Under the pieces are notes generated by a model. The model worked only from the letters and a program-made list of their open reading frames with translations. It was not told where the DNA came from and ran no database searches. Shown here piece after piece: positions 1 to 6,090 of a stretch of 6,105 nt of DNA (its first letter is position 1; each line of letters starts with the position of its first letter). The stretch is taken from assembly GCA_937934385.1 (NCBI GenBank), contig CALGZV010000014.1, positions 1 through 6,105 on the forward strand, given 5' to 3'. The DNA comes from an uncultured Clostridia bacterium. Its GTDB lineage: Bacteria; Bacillota; Clostridia; Oscillospirales; CAG-272. Position numbers and translations under genes: made by a program.

Positions 1-299
1 CGTCGCTGAGAATATGTGCGGCACATTTCGGCGGATACGGTATATTTGAACGTTCGGAAATACTTGTCGGACTGCCGAATGTGCGTGTTGACTGTTCTTC
101 CGCACTTTGGTTGCTTGATCCGGAGAATATAGTAAGCCTTATAAGACGCTTCGGCTCAGACCGTGTGATGTTTGGAACGGACTATCCGGTAAAACGGTGT
201 GACGGAGAAATTGCTCGATTTGAAAGGCTTGTACTTACGGACGACGAAAAGGAGCGCGTGCTTCTGCGAACGGCAAAGGATTTTCTGAGCGGAAAATAG
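1..299 (+). CDS. Amidohydrolase family (Amidohydro_2-like) protein, C-terminal fragment
   Basis: The frame is open from the left edge (first full codon at base 3) to the TAG at 297-299, so about the last 98 residues of a longer protein are present. The upstream part, with the start and the first metal ligands, lies outside. Visible motifs fit the C-terminal part of a TIM-barrel amidohydrolase of the Amidohydro_2 (ACMSD-like) type. There is an early AAHFGG with a candidate histidine ligand, then NVRVDCSSA, then FGSDRVMFGTDYPV, where the Asp of GTDYP matches the conserved catalytic Asp of this superfamily. The end (LTDDEKERVLLRTAKDFLSG) matches the usual closing helices, in which the barrel Asp is followed by a region ending in 'N..rl' or similar. 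The substrate cannot be told from this fragment; members include decarboxylases and C-O/C-N hydrolases. The gene converges on the minus-strand operon and shares a terminator with it. An internal ATG at 81 is not the start, because the homologous sequence continues upstream of it. Confidence 0.85.
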   Translation, partial: SLRICAAHFGGYGIFERSEILVGLPNVRVDCSSALWLLDPENIVSLIRRFGSDRVMFGTDYPVKRCDGEIARFERLVLTDDEKERVLLRTAKDFLSGK

Positions 300-315
300 T
301 ATATAACCGAAAATT

Positions 316-347
316 AAAATCGGCCTGTACTTACAGACCGATTTTTT
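316..347. terminator. Bidirectional intrinsic terminator between convergent genes
   Basis: The left arm at 316-328 (AAAATCGGCCTGT) pairs with 333-345 (ACAGACCGATTTT) around a 4-base ACTT loop. This gives 12 pairs with one C-A mismatch. On the plus strand the stem runs into six T (342-347). On the minus strand it runs into TTTTAATTTT. It sits 17 bases after the amidohydrolase stop and 17 bases beyond the last minus-strand stop at 364, so it can close both transcription units. Confidence 0.85.
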
Positions 348-363
348 AATTTATATATGTACG

Positions 364-534
364 TTAATCGCCCTCGCTGTCAATATACTTGTTATATGAG
401 CGTGCAAGCCTGTTCCACGTAATCATATCTACACTTCCGGATTCCGGAAGATTGTTTATTTTCTGAAAGTTTTTAACGGCAGCTTCGGTATTTTCATCAT
501 AATTTCCGGTTATTTTAAGCTGCTCCGGCAGGTC
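364..534 (-). pseudogene. In-frame continuation of the 535-894 gene beyond a TAA: second half of its second peptidoglycan-binding repeat
   Basis: Directly after the TAA at 535-537 the same frame stays open for 56 codons to a TAA at 364-366. The encoded peptide is a clear continuation of a peptidoglycan-binding (PG_binding_1-like) repeat. It starts DLPEQLKITGNYDENT, where the NYDENT element matches IYGDQT in the first repeat. It continues AAVKNFQKINNLPESGSVD and then TWNRLARSYNKY, which matches the VWNTIAEQY closing helix of a repeat in the upstream gene. It has no start codon or ribosome binding site of its own. The intact gene would therefore be 364-894 (176 codons plus stop), with a nonsense codon at codon 120. 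The explanation may be a real mutation, a base-calling error (one base away from TAT or TAC, Tyr) or, less likely, stop-codon readthrough. Confidence 0.8.
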
Positions 535-894
535 TTACGTCAGTCCGATAGTTTTTAGCATGAGCTGTATCATTTCTACGAGATCAAAAGAATCTCCCGG
601 GCTGACTTCCTTTCCGGCAAGTCTGCGGCCGAACGGCGATATCGTGTTGCTTTCGCTGACAATGAGATCGATAGCGTGGTCGCTCTTTACAAGCTGTGCA
701 AATGTATTTTTGTCCAGCACACCGGTTTCCGGCACACCGATATAATTCTGAAAAGCTCTTATCTGCGATTCAGTTTGATCTCCGTAAATACCGTCTATAT
801 CGATTCGGTGAAGTTCGTCGGTGAAGTTTGAAAGTCTCACAATAATAGTTTGTGCTTCACGTATGACCGACGGATTTTCAGTTTGTTTACCCAT
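535..894 (-). CDS. Small peptidoglycan-binding repeat protein, apparently truncated by an in-frame stop
   Basis: As read, 119 residues. Residues about 12-69 form one complete PG_binding_1-like repeat: EAQTIIVRLSNF, then the IDIDGIYGDQTES turn, then IRAFQNYIGVPETGVLD and TFAQLV. A linker follows (SPFGRRLAGKEVSPGDSFDLV), and then the first helix of a second repeat (EMIQLMLKTIGLT) stops at a TAA. The rest of that repeat lies downstream in the same frame (364-534). There is no signal peptide, transmembrane segment or catalytic domain, so the likely role is non-catalytic binding to cortex or wall glycan, as an accessory to the upstream SpoIID-like protein. The ATG at 892-894 has a good ribosome binding site: GGAG at 902-905 with 7 bases to the start. 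It begins 2 bases after the upstream stop as read, or 18 bases after the stop of the alternative upstream frame. It is the last gene of the minus-strand operon, before the 316-347 terminator. Confidence 0.8.
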   Translation of the reverse strand: MGKQTENPSVIREAQTIIVRLSNFTDELHRIDIDGIYGDQTESQIRAFQNYIGVPETGVLDKNTFAQLVKSDHAIDLIVSESNTISPFGRRLAGKEVSPGDSFDLVEMIQLMLKTIGLT

Positions 895-896
895 AT

Positions 897-2327
897 CTAT
901 TCTCCGTTTCTCTTATGTAGTGCTGATATCTTTATCAGGACGACCATTGTTCGGGATTCCGATGTTCTCCTGCGGCTATATTGCTCAGCTATTGTATTCC
1001 ATACGACAGGACCTACAACTCCGTTTTCGGGCAGACCGAAAATTCGTTGGAAAGCTTTTACCGATGCTTGCGTTTGCTCTCCGAAAATTCCGTCCTCGCT
1101 TACTTTTCCTATTTCAGGGTATATATCCGAAAGTGCGTTAAGATATTTTTGAAGCAGACGTACCCCCTCGCTCTCGGATCCGAGCAATAATGCTGTTCCC
1201 GGATACGGTGCTGATACATTTATAAACATATCATCAGGGAACGAGTTTATTATGCTTATATATGTGTCAAATAGCTTAACGAAGGTCGGCTCATCCATTA
1301 TTCCGGTTATCGGAAGCTCATTTGCCGCCTGAAACGCCTGTACTGCGGCTTCTGTTTGATCTCCGAAATATCCGTCGATTGCTATTTGCGGAATGGTATT
1401 GTTATATACTGACGCATAATTTAAATAATACTGTATTACCTTAACGGTGTTTCCTGCGGATCCTTTGCGCAGATCAACAGGGAATACTATAGGTATTTCA
1501 TCGAAGGTTATTTGCTCGGAATTCAGTTCATTAAGACGTTTTACTGCATTGTAAACACGCAGTATTTCGTACCATGTAGATCTGCCGACGATTCCGTCCT
1601 GTACAAGGTCGAAGGTACGCTGGAATTCAAGTACCGCATCCCGTGTATCTGCTCCGAAAATACCGTTTACATCCGGGATTTTTGGTATATTCGGATAGTT
1701 GGTCGATATTCTGTTAAGTCTGGCTTGTATAAGAGCAACATCGTTGCTTGCAGAACCGAGCTGAAGCGGATACGGCGGCAAGCTCGGAAGAACTCCTGCG
1801 GTAGGTGCATTTTCCACGATCTCTATATTATCTCCGAAATAGTATTGAAGTATCTCAAACGGCGAAAGACCTTCCTGTGCGAGCGCTACAGTTCCCCATT
1901 GCGAAAGACCTGGGCATGTGGTAGTTGTACCGTTGCAATACTGAGCGAAAAGCGGTTCTATACTTCCGATACGTCTTATATAGCTTCCGAGCATATCTTC
2001 GGTGATGAATGAAACATTTTCGAATATATCTCTGTTGTTTACAAACGCCTGATCGTAGGCGGTATCCGAGGTTATATCAAAATTATATCCCCTGCTGCGG
2101 TAATATTCCGTATATATCCGGTTAAGTGCAAAAGACATCTGTGCATAGATATTTGCGCGGATTGCATCTTCCGGCCATGTCGGGTATATTTCACTTGAGG
2201 CGACGTTTTTTATGTAATCGGAAAAGCTGACCGTGACATTTTGTGCAAATGCGGTGGGCGGACCGAGGTGTACCGTTATTGTTTCCGGTATCACCGGAAG
2301 GAACGGATTAAGTTCATCTGACGGCAT
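897..2327 (-). CDS. SleC-like spore cortex-lytic protein: SpoIID domain plus three peptidoglycan-binding repeats
   Basis: This is a 476-residue protein. Residues about 10-170 resemble the SpoIID/LytB domain as found in clostridial SleC, a cortex-lytic enzyme that degrades spore cortex glycan during germination. Marks include ETITVHLG, DYIKNVASSEIYPTWPEDAI (Glu46 at the position of the family's catalytic Glu), the YCNGTTTTCPGLSQWG segment (Cys131 and Cys138, matching a Cys pair that binds zinc in SpoIID) and GLSPFEILQYYFGD. Three PG_binding_1-like repeats follow at about 188-263, 286-357 and 380-450. Each has a DGIFGxxT-type turn and an AFQ or EFQ helix. I recall SleC as having one such repeat and a long N-terminal pro-region. 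Here the pro-like region is a separate upstream gene. The start is supported by AGGAGG at 2337-2342, 9 bases before the ATG. There is no signal peptide, as for SleC-type proteins made in the mother cell. The last ~26 residues look out of frame (see findings). Confidence 0.85.
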   Translation of the reverse strand: MPSDELNPFLPVIPETITVHLGPPTAFAQNVTVSFSDYIKNVASSEIYPTWPEDAIRANIYAQMSFALNRIYTEYYRSRGYNFDITSDTAYDQAFVNNRDIFENVSFITEDMLGSYIRRIGSIEPLFAQYCNGTTTTCPGLSQWGTVALAQEGLSPFEILQYYFGDNIEIVENAPTAGVLPSLPPYPLQLGSASNDVALIQARLNRISTNYPNIPKIPDVNGIFGADTRDAVLEFQRTFDLVQDGIVGRSTWYEILRVYNAVKRLNELNSEQITFDEIPIVFPVDLRKGSAGNTVKVIQYYLNYASVYNNTIPQIAIDGYFGDQTEAAVQAFQAANELPITGIMDEPTFVKLFDTYISIINSFPDDMFINVSAPYPGTALLLGSESEGVRLLQKYLNALSDIYPEIGKVSEDGIFGEQTQASVKAFQRIFGLPENGVVGPVVWNTIAEQYSRRRTSESRTMVVLIKISALHKRNGE

Positions 2328-2336
2328 AATAGGCTG

Positions 2337-2342
2337 CCTCCT
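2337..2342 (-). promoter_or_regulatory. Ribosome binding site of the SpoIID-like gene
   Basis: A perfect AGGAGG on the minus strand lies 9 bases before the ATG at 2325-2327 and fixes that start. It falls in the 26-base gap after the stop of the preceding gene (2354), which supports co-transcription of the two genes. Confidence 0.85.
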
Positions 2343-2353
2343 GTATTTGAATT

Positions 2354-2788
2354 TTATTGCAGTGTGTCGACATTACGGTTGTCATTATAAATCAGTTCTT
2401 CGTTACCATTGTATTTTACACTGTCTCGGATTATTGGTATAAGCTCAACACGCTGGATCGAAGTGATTCCGGGGTATATTGCGGCACCTATGTTTCTAAC
2501 GCCGTAAAAGCCCGCTGCATCTGTATCAATATTGTAAAGTGAAAACGGTGCTTTGTCAGCGGGATTGAAACTTTCGGACAGAGGAGGAGCCGGAAGGCGT
2601 ATTGCAGGAGTTCTTCCGTCTTTTCCAGTAACAAGTACGCTTACGAGTCCGCTTTCCTGACTCGTGATAGTGACAAGCGCGTCGGATACCGGGAAAGCGC
2701 CTGACGCCGTAAAAACCTGTACGATAAGATCTCCGTAGTAGCTTTCTTCTGAATTTTCGGCTTCTGCAGGGACAGTATTTTCATTCAT
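2354..2788 (-). CDS. SleC N-terminal (pro-domain)-like protein, beta-sandwich/CnaB-like
   Basis: From the preferred start this is 144 residues. The core begins YYGDLIVQVFTASGAFPVSDALVTI, the first strands of a CnaB or carboxypeptidase-regulatory-like beta sandwich. It continues with AIRLPAPPLSESFNPADKAP, SLYNIDTDAAGFYGV and a closing SIQRVELIPI. From memory, the N-terminal region of clostridial SleC shows the same order (a VLPAPS-like strand, NPSDVRPYS, an internal GYETV-type strand, then a 'VPL' strand). I therefore read it as the SleC pro-region encoded as its own gene directly upstream of the catalytic part. It has no signal peptide or catalytic motif. An ATG at 2804-2806 would add six residues. 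The ATG at 2786-2788 is preferred because AGAAAGGA (2796-2803) sits 7 bases before it, while the upstream ATG has only a weak site. It is the first gene of the operon, 26 bases from the next. Possible roles are inhibitor, chaperone or coat-anchoring partner; none is shown by sequence. Confidence 0.75.
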   Translation of the reverse strand: MNENTVPAEAENSEESYYGDLIVQVFTASGAFPVSDALVTITSQESGLVSVLVTGKDGRTPAIRLPAPPLSESFNPADKAPFSLYNIDTDAAGFYGVRNIGAAIYPGITSIQRVELIPIIRDSVKYNGNEELIYNDNRNVDTLQ

Positions 2789-2827
2789 AACAAAATCCTT
2801 TCTCATAATCTTATTTCTTCTGTAGTT

Positions 2828-2856
2828 TATAATATGCGGTAAAACCGGATTTTGTG
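2828..2856 (-). promoter_or_regulatory. Putative sigma-K promoter of the SleC-like operon
   Basis: Read on the minus strand, CAC (2854-2856) is followed by 17 bases and then CATATTATA (2828-2836). This fits the sigma-K consensus mAC-N17-CATAnnnTA exactly. A transcript starting near 2821 would have a leader of about 33 bases containing the AGAAAGGA ribosome binding site. Late mother-cell transcription would suit a cortex-lytic protein. The same DNA can also be read as a sigma-A promoter (TTCACA-N18-TATTAT, one mismatch in each hexamer), so the sigma factor is inferred rather than proven. Confidence 0.55.
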
Positions 2857-2881
2857 AAACATATAACTAAGTTGCAGATGC

Positions 2882-2965
2882 CTACGCATCTTTATCGTCG
2901 GGCTCAATATCAGGGGTGCAATCGCCGCAATGTGATTAAGCAAGCTTATCACGCTTTGCTCCGAT
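2882..2965 (-). pseudogene. Possible remnant of a small protein-coding gene (low confidence)
   Basis: No open reading frame of normal size exists here, but the minus strand reads like the end of a protein if one base is added in the CCCC run near 2912-2915. A GTG at 2950-2952, with GGAG 6 bases upstream, opens SLLNHIAAIAP. The adjacent frame then gives DIEPDDKDA before a TAG at 2882-2884. Without a frameshift, neither frame is a convincing gene. It ends just before the putative sigma-K promoter, as a displaced upstream gene would. A 6-bp hairpin (AGATGC-N4-GCATCT, 2876-2891) covers the stop. I do not recognise a family. It could equally be non-coding. Confidence 0.2.
2932..2952. repeat. Imperfect dyad in the divergent intergenic region
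   Basis: GTGAT at 2932-2936 is mirrored by ATCAC at 2948-2952. The inner bases AAGC and GCTT also match if one T is bulged, giving nine paired positions around a central AA. It lies between the two divergent promoters, so it could be an operator. It also overlaps the possible gene remnant and may be a chance palindrome. Confidence 0.3.
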
Positions 2966-3005
2966 TTAAAGCAGGATATATAAGGTAAAAATTTATATAA
3001 AACGC

Positions 3006-3034
3006 TTGACTGGCGGTTTAAACTGTGTTACCAT
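3006..3034 (+). promoter_or_regulatory. Putative sigma-A promoter of the glycoside hydrolase gene
   Basis: TTGACT (3006-3011) is separated by 17 bases from TACCAT (3029-3034). The -35 is near-consensus and the -10 keeps the key first TA and final AT. Transcription would begin near 3041 and leave a leader of about 100 bases. An 8-base palindrome, GTTTAAAC (3016-3023), lies in the spacer, where a repressor could act. Confidence 0.55.
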
Positions 3035-3111
3035 TAATCTGAGAAACACGGTTTGTATAAAATTGCCGTAATTTGTTTAAGACCGAATGAATAAGCTTTA
3101 GAAGAACAGGG

Positions 3112-3132
3112 CCTTCGGTTTAGCTGAAAGGA
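3112..3132 (+). promoter_or_regulatory. Ribosome binding site of the glycoside hydrolase gene, within a possible hairpin
   Basis: GAAAGGA (3126-3132) is the only purine-rich site before the ATG at 3145. The 12-base gap is longer than usual. An in-frame TAG at 3121-3123, with no better start codon after it, leaves that ATG as the start. CCTT (3112-3115) can pair with the AAGG of this site (3128-3131), continued by C-G, G-U and G-C pairs around a five-base loop with one bulged A. This could partly mask the site. Confidence 0.5.
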
Positions 3133-3144
3133 CATTTTTGTAAT

Positions 3145-6090
3145 ATGAATAATGTGCGTAATCTTAAAAACGATATAGAAAAAAATGCTATAACACACGG
3201 AAGTCTGCCGTTTTGGAGCTGGAACGACAAGCTTGAACCGGAGGAGCTTCGCAGACAGATACGGGTAATGAAAAATCTCGGAATGAACGGATTTTTTATG
3301 CACGCAAGATGCGGTCTTGAAACGGAATATCTTTCCGAGGAATGGTATGAATGCGTAGCCGCATGTATTAATGAGGCAAAAAAGCTCGGAATGGAGGCGT
3401 GGTCATACGATGAAAACGGATGGCCGAGCGGATTTGCCGGGGGAAAGCTTCTTGACGATGAGAAAAATCATGCAAAATATCTTGTGATGCGCGAACTTTC
3501 GGATTATCCGGAGGAGGACGTATCGCTTCTCGGCGTGTATACTTTGTCGGACGGCGTACTTTCGAAGGCTGACATCAAAAGTAATTCAGATCGCTTTTAT
3601 GCAGTATATGAGGGCCGTGACAGCTCTTATGTTGATACGATGAATCCTAAGGTTACTGAAAAGTTCATAGAGGCAACACATGAGGAATATAAAAAGCGTA
3701 TAGCTCCGGAGGATTTCGGAAGCGTGATGCCGGGATTTTTCACCGACGAGCCTCAGTATTTCCGCGGTGCAACCCCGTGGTCCGATATTATTCCTGAATG
3801 CTTTGAGCGCGAGTACGGATACAGCGTTTATTCTGCGCTTCCGGCTATGTTTATTGATTTTGACGGCGCCGAGAGCTTTCGTTACGATTATTACAGGCTT
3901 TGCCATATACTCTTTATTCAGAATTTTATAAAGCCGCTTTATGAGTGGTGTGAGAAAAACGGCTGTCAGATCACCGGTCATGCGATTGAGGAAGGATCGC
4001 TTTCAGGGCAGATGTGGTGCTGCGGAGGAATAATGCCGTTTTACGAATATGAGCATATTCCGGGAATAGATTATCTCGGAAGAGGGCTCGCTTCCGACCT
4101 TTCCCCGAAGCAGCTCGGTTCGGCATGCGCGCAGCTCGGCAAGAAGAAAGCGCTTACCGAAACTTTTGCATGCTGCGGGTGGGATGTTACTCCGCGCGAA
4201 CTGAAGCGCATAGCTGAGCTTCAGTATGTCGGAGGGGCGAATATGATGTGTCAGCATCTTTATTCGTATACCGAGCGCGGACAGCGCAAGCGCGATTATC
4301 CGGCGCATTATTCCGAGCATAATCCGTGGCAGCCGTATCTTGCCGATTTCGACCGTTATTTCAATAATCTCGGTTACACACTGTCGCTCGGCGAGGAGTA
4401 TGTGACTACACTTGTTATTCATCCGATACACAGTGCATGGATGCGCTATAAGCGTCATCTCGATGCGGCGTCCATAGAAGAACTCCAAAATAAATGCTTT
4501 GAACTTTCAGATAGGCTTTCCGGAATGCAGCTTCCGTATCACTGGGGCGATGAAACTATGATGGCGCGCCTTGCGTCTGTGGAAGATACCGAGGACGGAG
4601 TGAGACTTCGCGTAGGTAAATGTACATATAAATATGTTATTGTTCCGCACTGTTATACACTTGACGGCACGACAGCCGCACTTCTGCGCGAATTTATATC
4701 GCGCGGCGGACGTATAATGCTTTACGGAGATGCTCCGTATGCTGTCGACGGCAGGGCGGAGGATATGTCATGGCTTGTATCAGACACATCTCTTGAGGAT
4801 ATCGCAGACGACGCCGATGCAAGACTCGGAGGCAATGAGTGTCTGACCGATCTGCGTATGACCGTTCGCAATACCGAAAACGGACGGATATTCTATATAG
4901 TAAATCTTTCCGAACGAGAAAAAAAGAATATAACTCTGTCTGTGAAGAACTGCGCGGGAGTATGCATGCTCGATATGGCTTCTCTCGATATCGGGGCGGC
5001 GGATTATGAATGCATCGGAGACGGACTTACCGTCCTGTTTGATCTTGAACCTGCAGGTTCGTTTGTGTTTGTCGAGAGCGATGCTTTAAAGCCTGAAAAA
5101 CGATCCGAAAAACCTGATAAAGGTATTGTTCTGCCGGGCAGAATGACCCTAGCGGATGCACCGCAAAACTGCATTGCGCTTGACTGCGCAGAGCTTTCAT
5201 ATGACGGAGTAAATTTCAGTAAGATGCTTCCCGTTCCGTGTATAAAGGATAAGCTTTATCACAAGCGGTATGAGGGACGTATTTATCTGAGATACAGATG
5301 GAATACTTCTTTTCTGCCGTCTGATATATCCGTGGCTGTTGAACCTATGAAGAACTGCCGTATTTCTGTAAACGGCAGCGAGGCATTTTTCGGAGAGGGA
5401 TTCTGGTATGACAGAACTTTTAAAGTAGCCGATATTGCAGATAAACTTGTGATCGGTGATAATGAGATCACCGTTTCGTTTGACTATTATCAGCGCGAGC
5501 ATGTTTATTATGTCCTTTTCGGAGGAGTATCAGAATCGTTGCGTAACTGCCTGTCGTTCGATACAGAGATAGAAAACATATATCTTTTCGGATCGTTCTG
5601 TGTCGATACCGATCGCTCCGCATATTCTGAAGGACCGCGCAACAGCCTTGAATACAGCGGCGGATTTACGCTTACAGAGCAGCGCGGCGAGATAGACATG
5701 ACGGATATAGTGCGTGACGGATATCCGTTCTACGGCGGTGGAATCGATGCGTACTGTGATTATGAATATGACGGCGGAGATACTACATGGCTTGTATTTG
5801 ACGGCAGATACGCGGTTGCCGAGATCAGTGTGAACGGACAGTGCGCCGGAGTGCTGATGTTCGAAAACCGTATCGACCTTTCGGAATTTTTGCGCAAGGG
5901 TACAAACAGAATAGGTATTAAGGTATATAATGCCATGAGGAATCTTATCGGACCGCATCACAGACACGATCCCGAACCGCTTTCGGTATCTCCGAACACA
6001 TTTTCATTCGAGGGTGAGTGGGACGGAGAGAACTGCCCCGCATATGCCGCGCGTTATGCTTTTGTAAAATTCGGAATCAAATCAATATAA
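3145..6090 (+). CDS. Large intracellular glycoside-hydrolase-like protein (TIM barrel plus GH2-type sugar-binding domains; GH106-like)
   Basis: The gene is complete, 981 residues. Residues about 18-420 look like a TIM-barrel hydrolase related to GH106/GH2-type enzymes. It opens with PFWSWNDKLEPEELRRQI, then GMNGFFMHAR and AWSYDENGWPSG. Strand ends carry acidic residues: FFTDEP with Glu202 and LTETF with Glu339 are the best candidates for catalysis, unproven. Residues about 420-540 (VIHPIHSAW, VIVPHCYTLD, ISRGGRIMLYGD) suggest a flavodoxin/glutamine-amidotransferase-like Rossmann domain, as in GH42. Two beta-sandwich regions with GH2 sugar-binding features follow: about 700-785 (RISVNGSEAFFG) and about 850-978 (WLVFDGRYAVAEISVNG, then NLIGPHH). 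There is no signal peptide or membrane segment, so it probably acts in the cytoplasm on imported oligosaccharides. Paired cysteines (292-293, 343-344) are notable for a large enzyme. It is divergent from the SleC-like operon and likely heads or joins an operon continuing past the right edge. The specificity (rhamnosidase or other) cannot be assigned. Confidence 0.8.
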   Translation: MNNVRNLKNDIEKNAITHGSLPFWSWNDKLEPEELRRQIRVMKNLGMNGFFMHARCGLETEYLSEEWYECVAACINEAKKLGMEAWSYDENGWPSGFAGGKLLDDEKNHAKYLVMRELSDYPEEDVSLLGVYTLSDGVLSKADIKSNSDRFYAVYEGRDSSYVDTMNPKVTEKFIEATHEEYKKRIAPEDFGSVMPGFFTDEPQYFRGATPWSDIIPECFEREYGYSVYSALPAMFIDFDGAESFRYDYYRLCHILFIQNFIKPLYEWCEKNGCQITGHAIEEGSLSGQMWCCGGIMPFYEYEHIPGIDYLGRGLASDLSPKQLGSACAQLGKKKALTETFACCGWDVTPRELKRIAELQYVGGANMMCQHLYSYTERGQRKRDYPAHYSEHNPWQPYLADFDRYFNNLGYTLSLGEEYVTTLVIHPIHSAWMRYKRHLDAASIEELQNKCFELSDRLSGMQLPYHWGDETMMARLASVEDTEDGVRLRVGKCTYKYVIVPHCYTLDGTTAALLREFISRGGRIMLYGDAPYAVDGRAEDMSWLVSDTSLEDIADDADARLGGNECLTDLRMTVRNTENGRIFYIVNLSEREKKNITLSVKNCAGVCMLDMASLDIGAADYECIGDGLTVLFDLEPAGSFVFVESDALKPEKRSEKPDKGIVLPGRMTLADAPQNCIALDCAELSYDGVNFSKMLPVPCIKDKLYHKRYEGRIYLRYRWNTSFLPSDISVAVEPMKNCRISVNGSEAFFGEGFWYDRTFKVADIADKLVIGDNEITVSFDYYQREHVYYVLFGGVSESLRNCLSFDTEIENIYLFGSFCVDTDRSAYSEGPRNSLEYSGGFTLTEQRGEIDMTDIVRDGYPFYGGGIDAYCDYEYDGGDTTWLVFDGRYAVAEISVNGQCAGVLMFENRIDLSEFLRKGTNRIGIKVYNAMRNLIGPHHRHDPEPLSVSPNTFSFEGEWDGENCPAYAARYAFVKFGIKSI

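Noticed and set aside
560..2012. Several plus-strand open frames (560-745, 821-1141, 850-1152, 981-1190, 1512-2012) opposite the minus-strand operon
   Set aside because: They lie antisense to well-supported peptidoglycan-binding and SpoIID coding sequence. They have Cys-, Arg- and Ser-rich low-plausibility translations and no matching ribosome binding sites.
2233..2542. Plus-strand open frames at 2233-2442 and 2357-2542
   Set aside because: They are antisense shadows across the start of the SpoIID-like gene and the SleC N-terminal-like gene, with no recognisable domain or start signal.
2882..2952. AgrD-like signalling peptide from the GTG at 2950-2952
   Set aside because: The short amphipathic start and acidic end are only loosely reminiscent. 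A frameshift is needed, there is no AgrB-type gene nearby, and the characteristic cysteine and proline arrangement is not convincing.
2860..2975. Possible riboswitch or structured RNA in the divergent region
   Set aside because: There are short hairpins (2876-2891, 2932-2952, 2953-2972), but I found no conserved core motif of a riboswitch class I know, and the segment lies upstream of both predicted transcription starts.
3034..3303. Minus-strand open frame of 89 codons across the start of the glycoside hydrolase
   Set aside because: It overlaps the hydrolase leader and N-terminus in antisense, has no ribosome binding site and does not look like a protein family.
3586..5967. Minus-strand open frames inside the glycoside hydrolase (3586-3981, 4003-4488, 5197-5502, 5283-5471, 5508-5699, 5530-5967)
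   Set aside because: All are antisense to a long, continuous, domain-rich coding sequence and appear to be composition-driven shadows.
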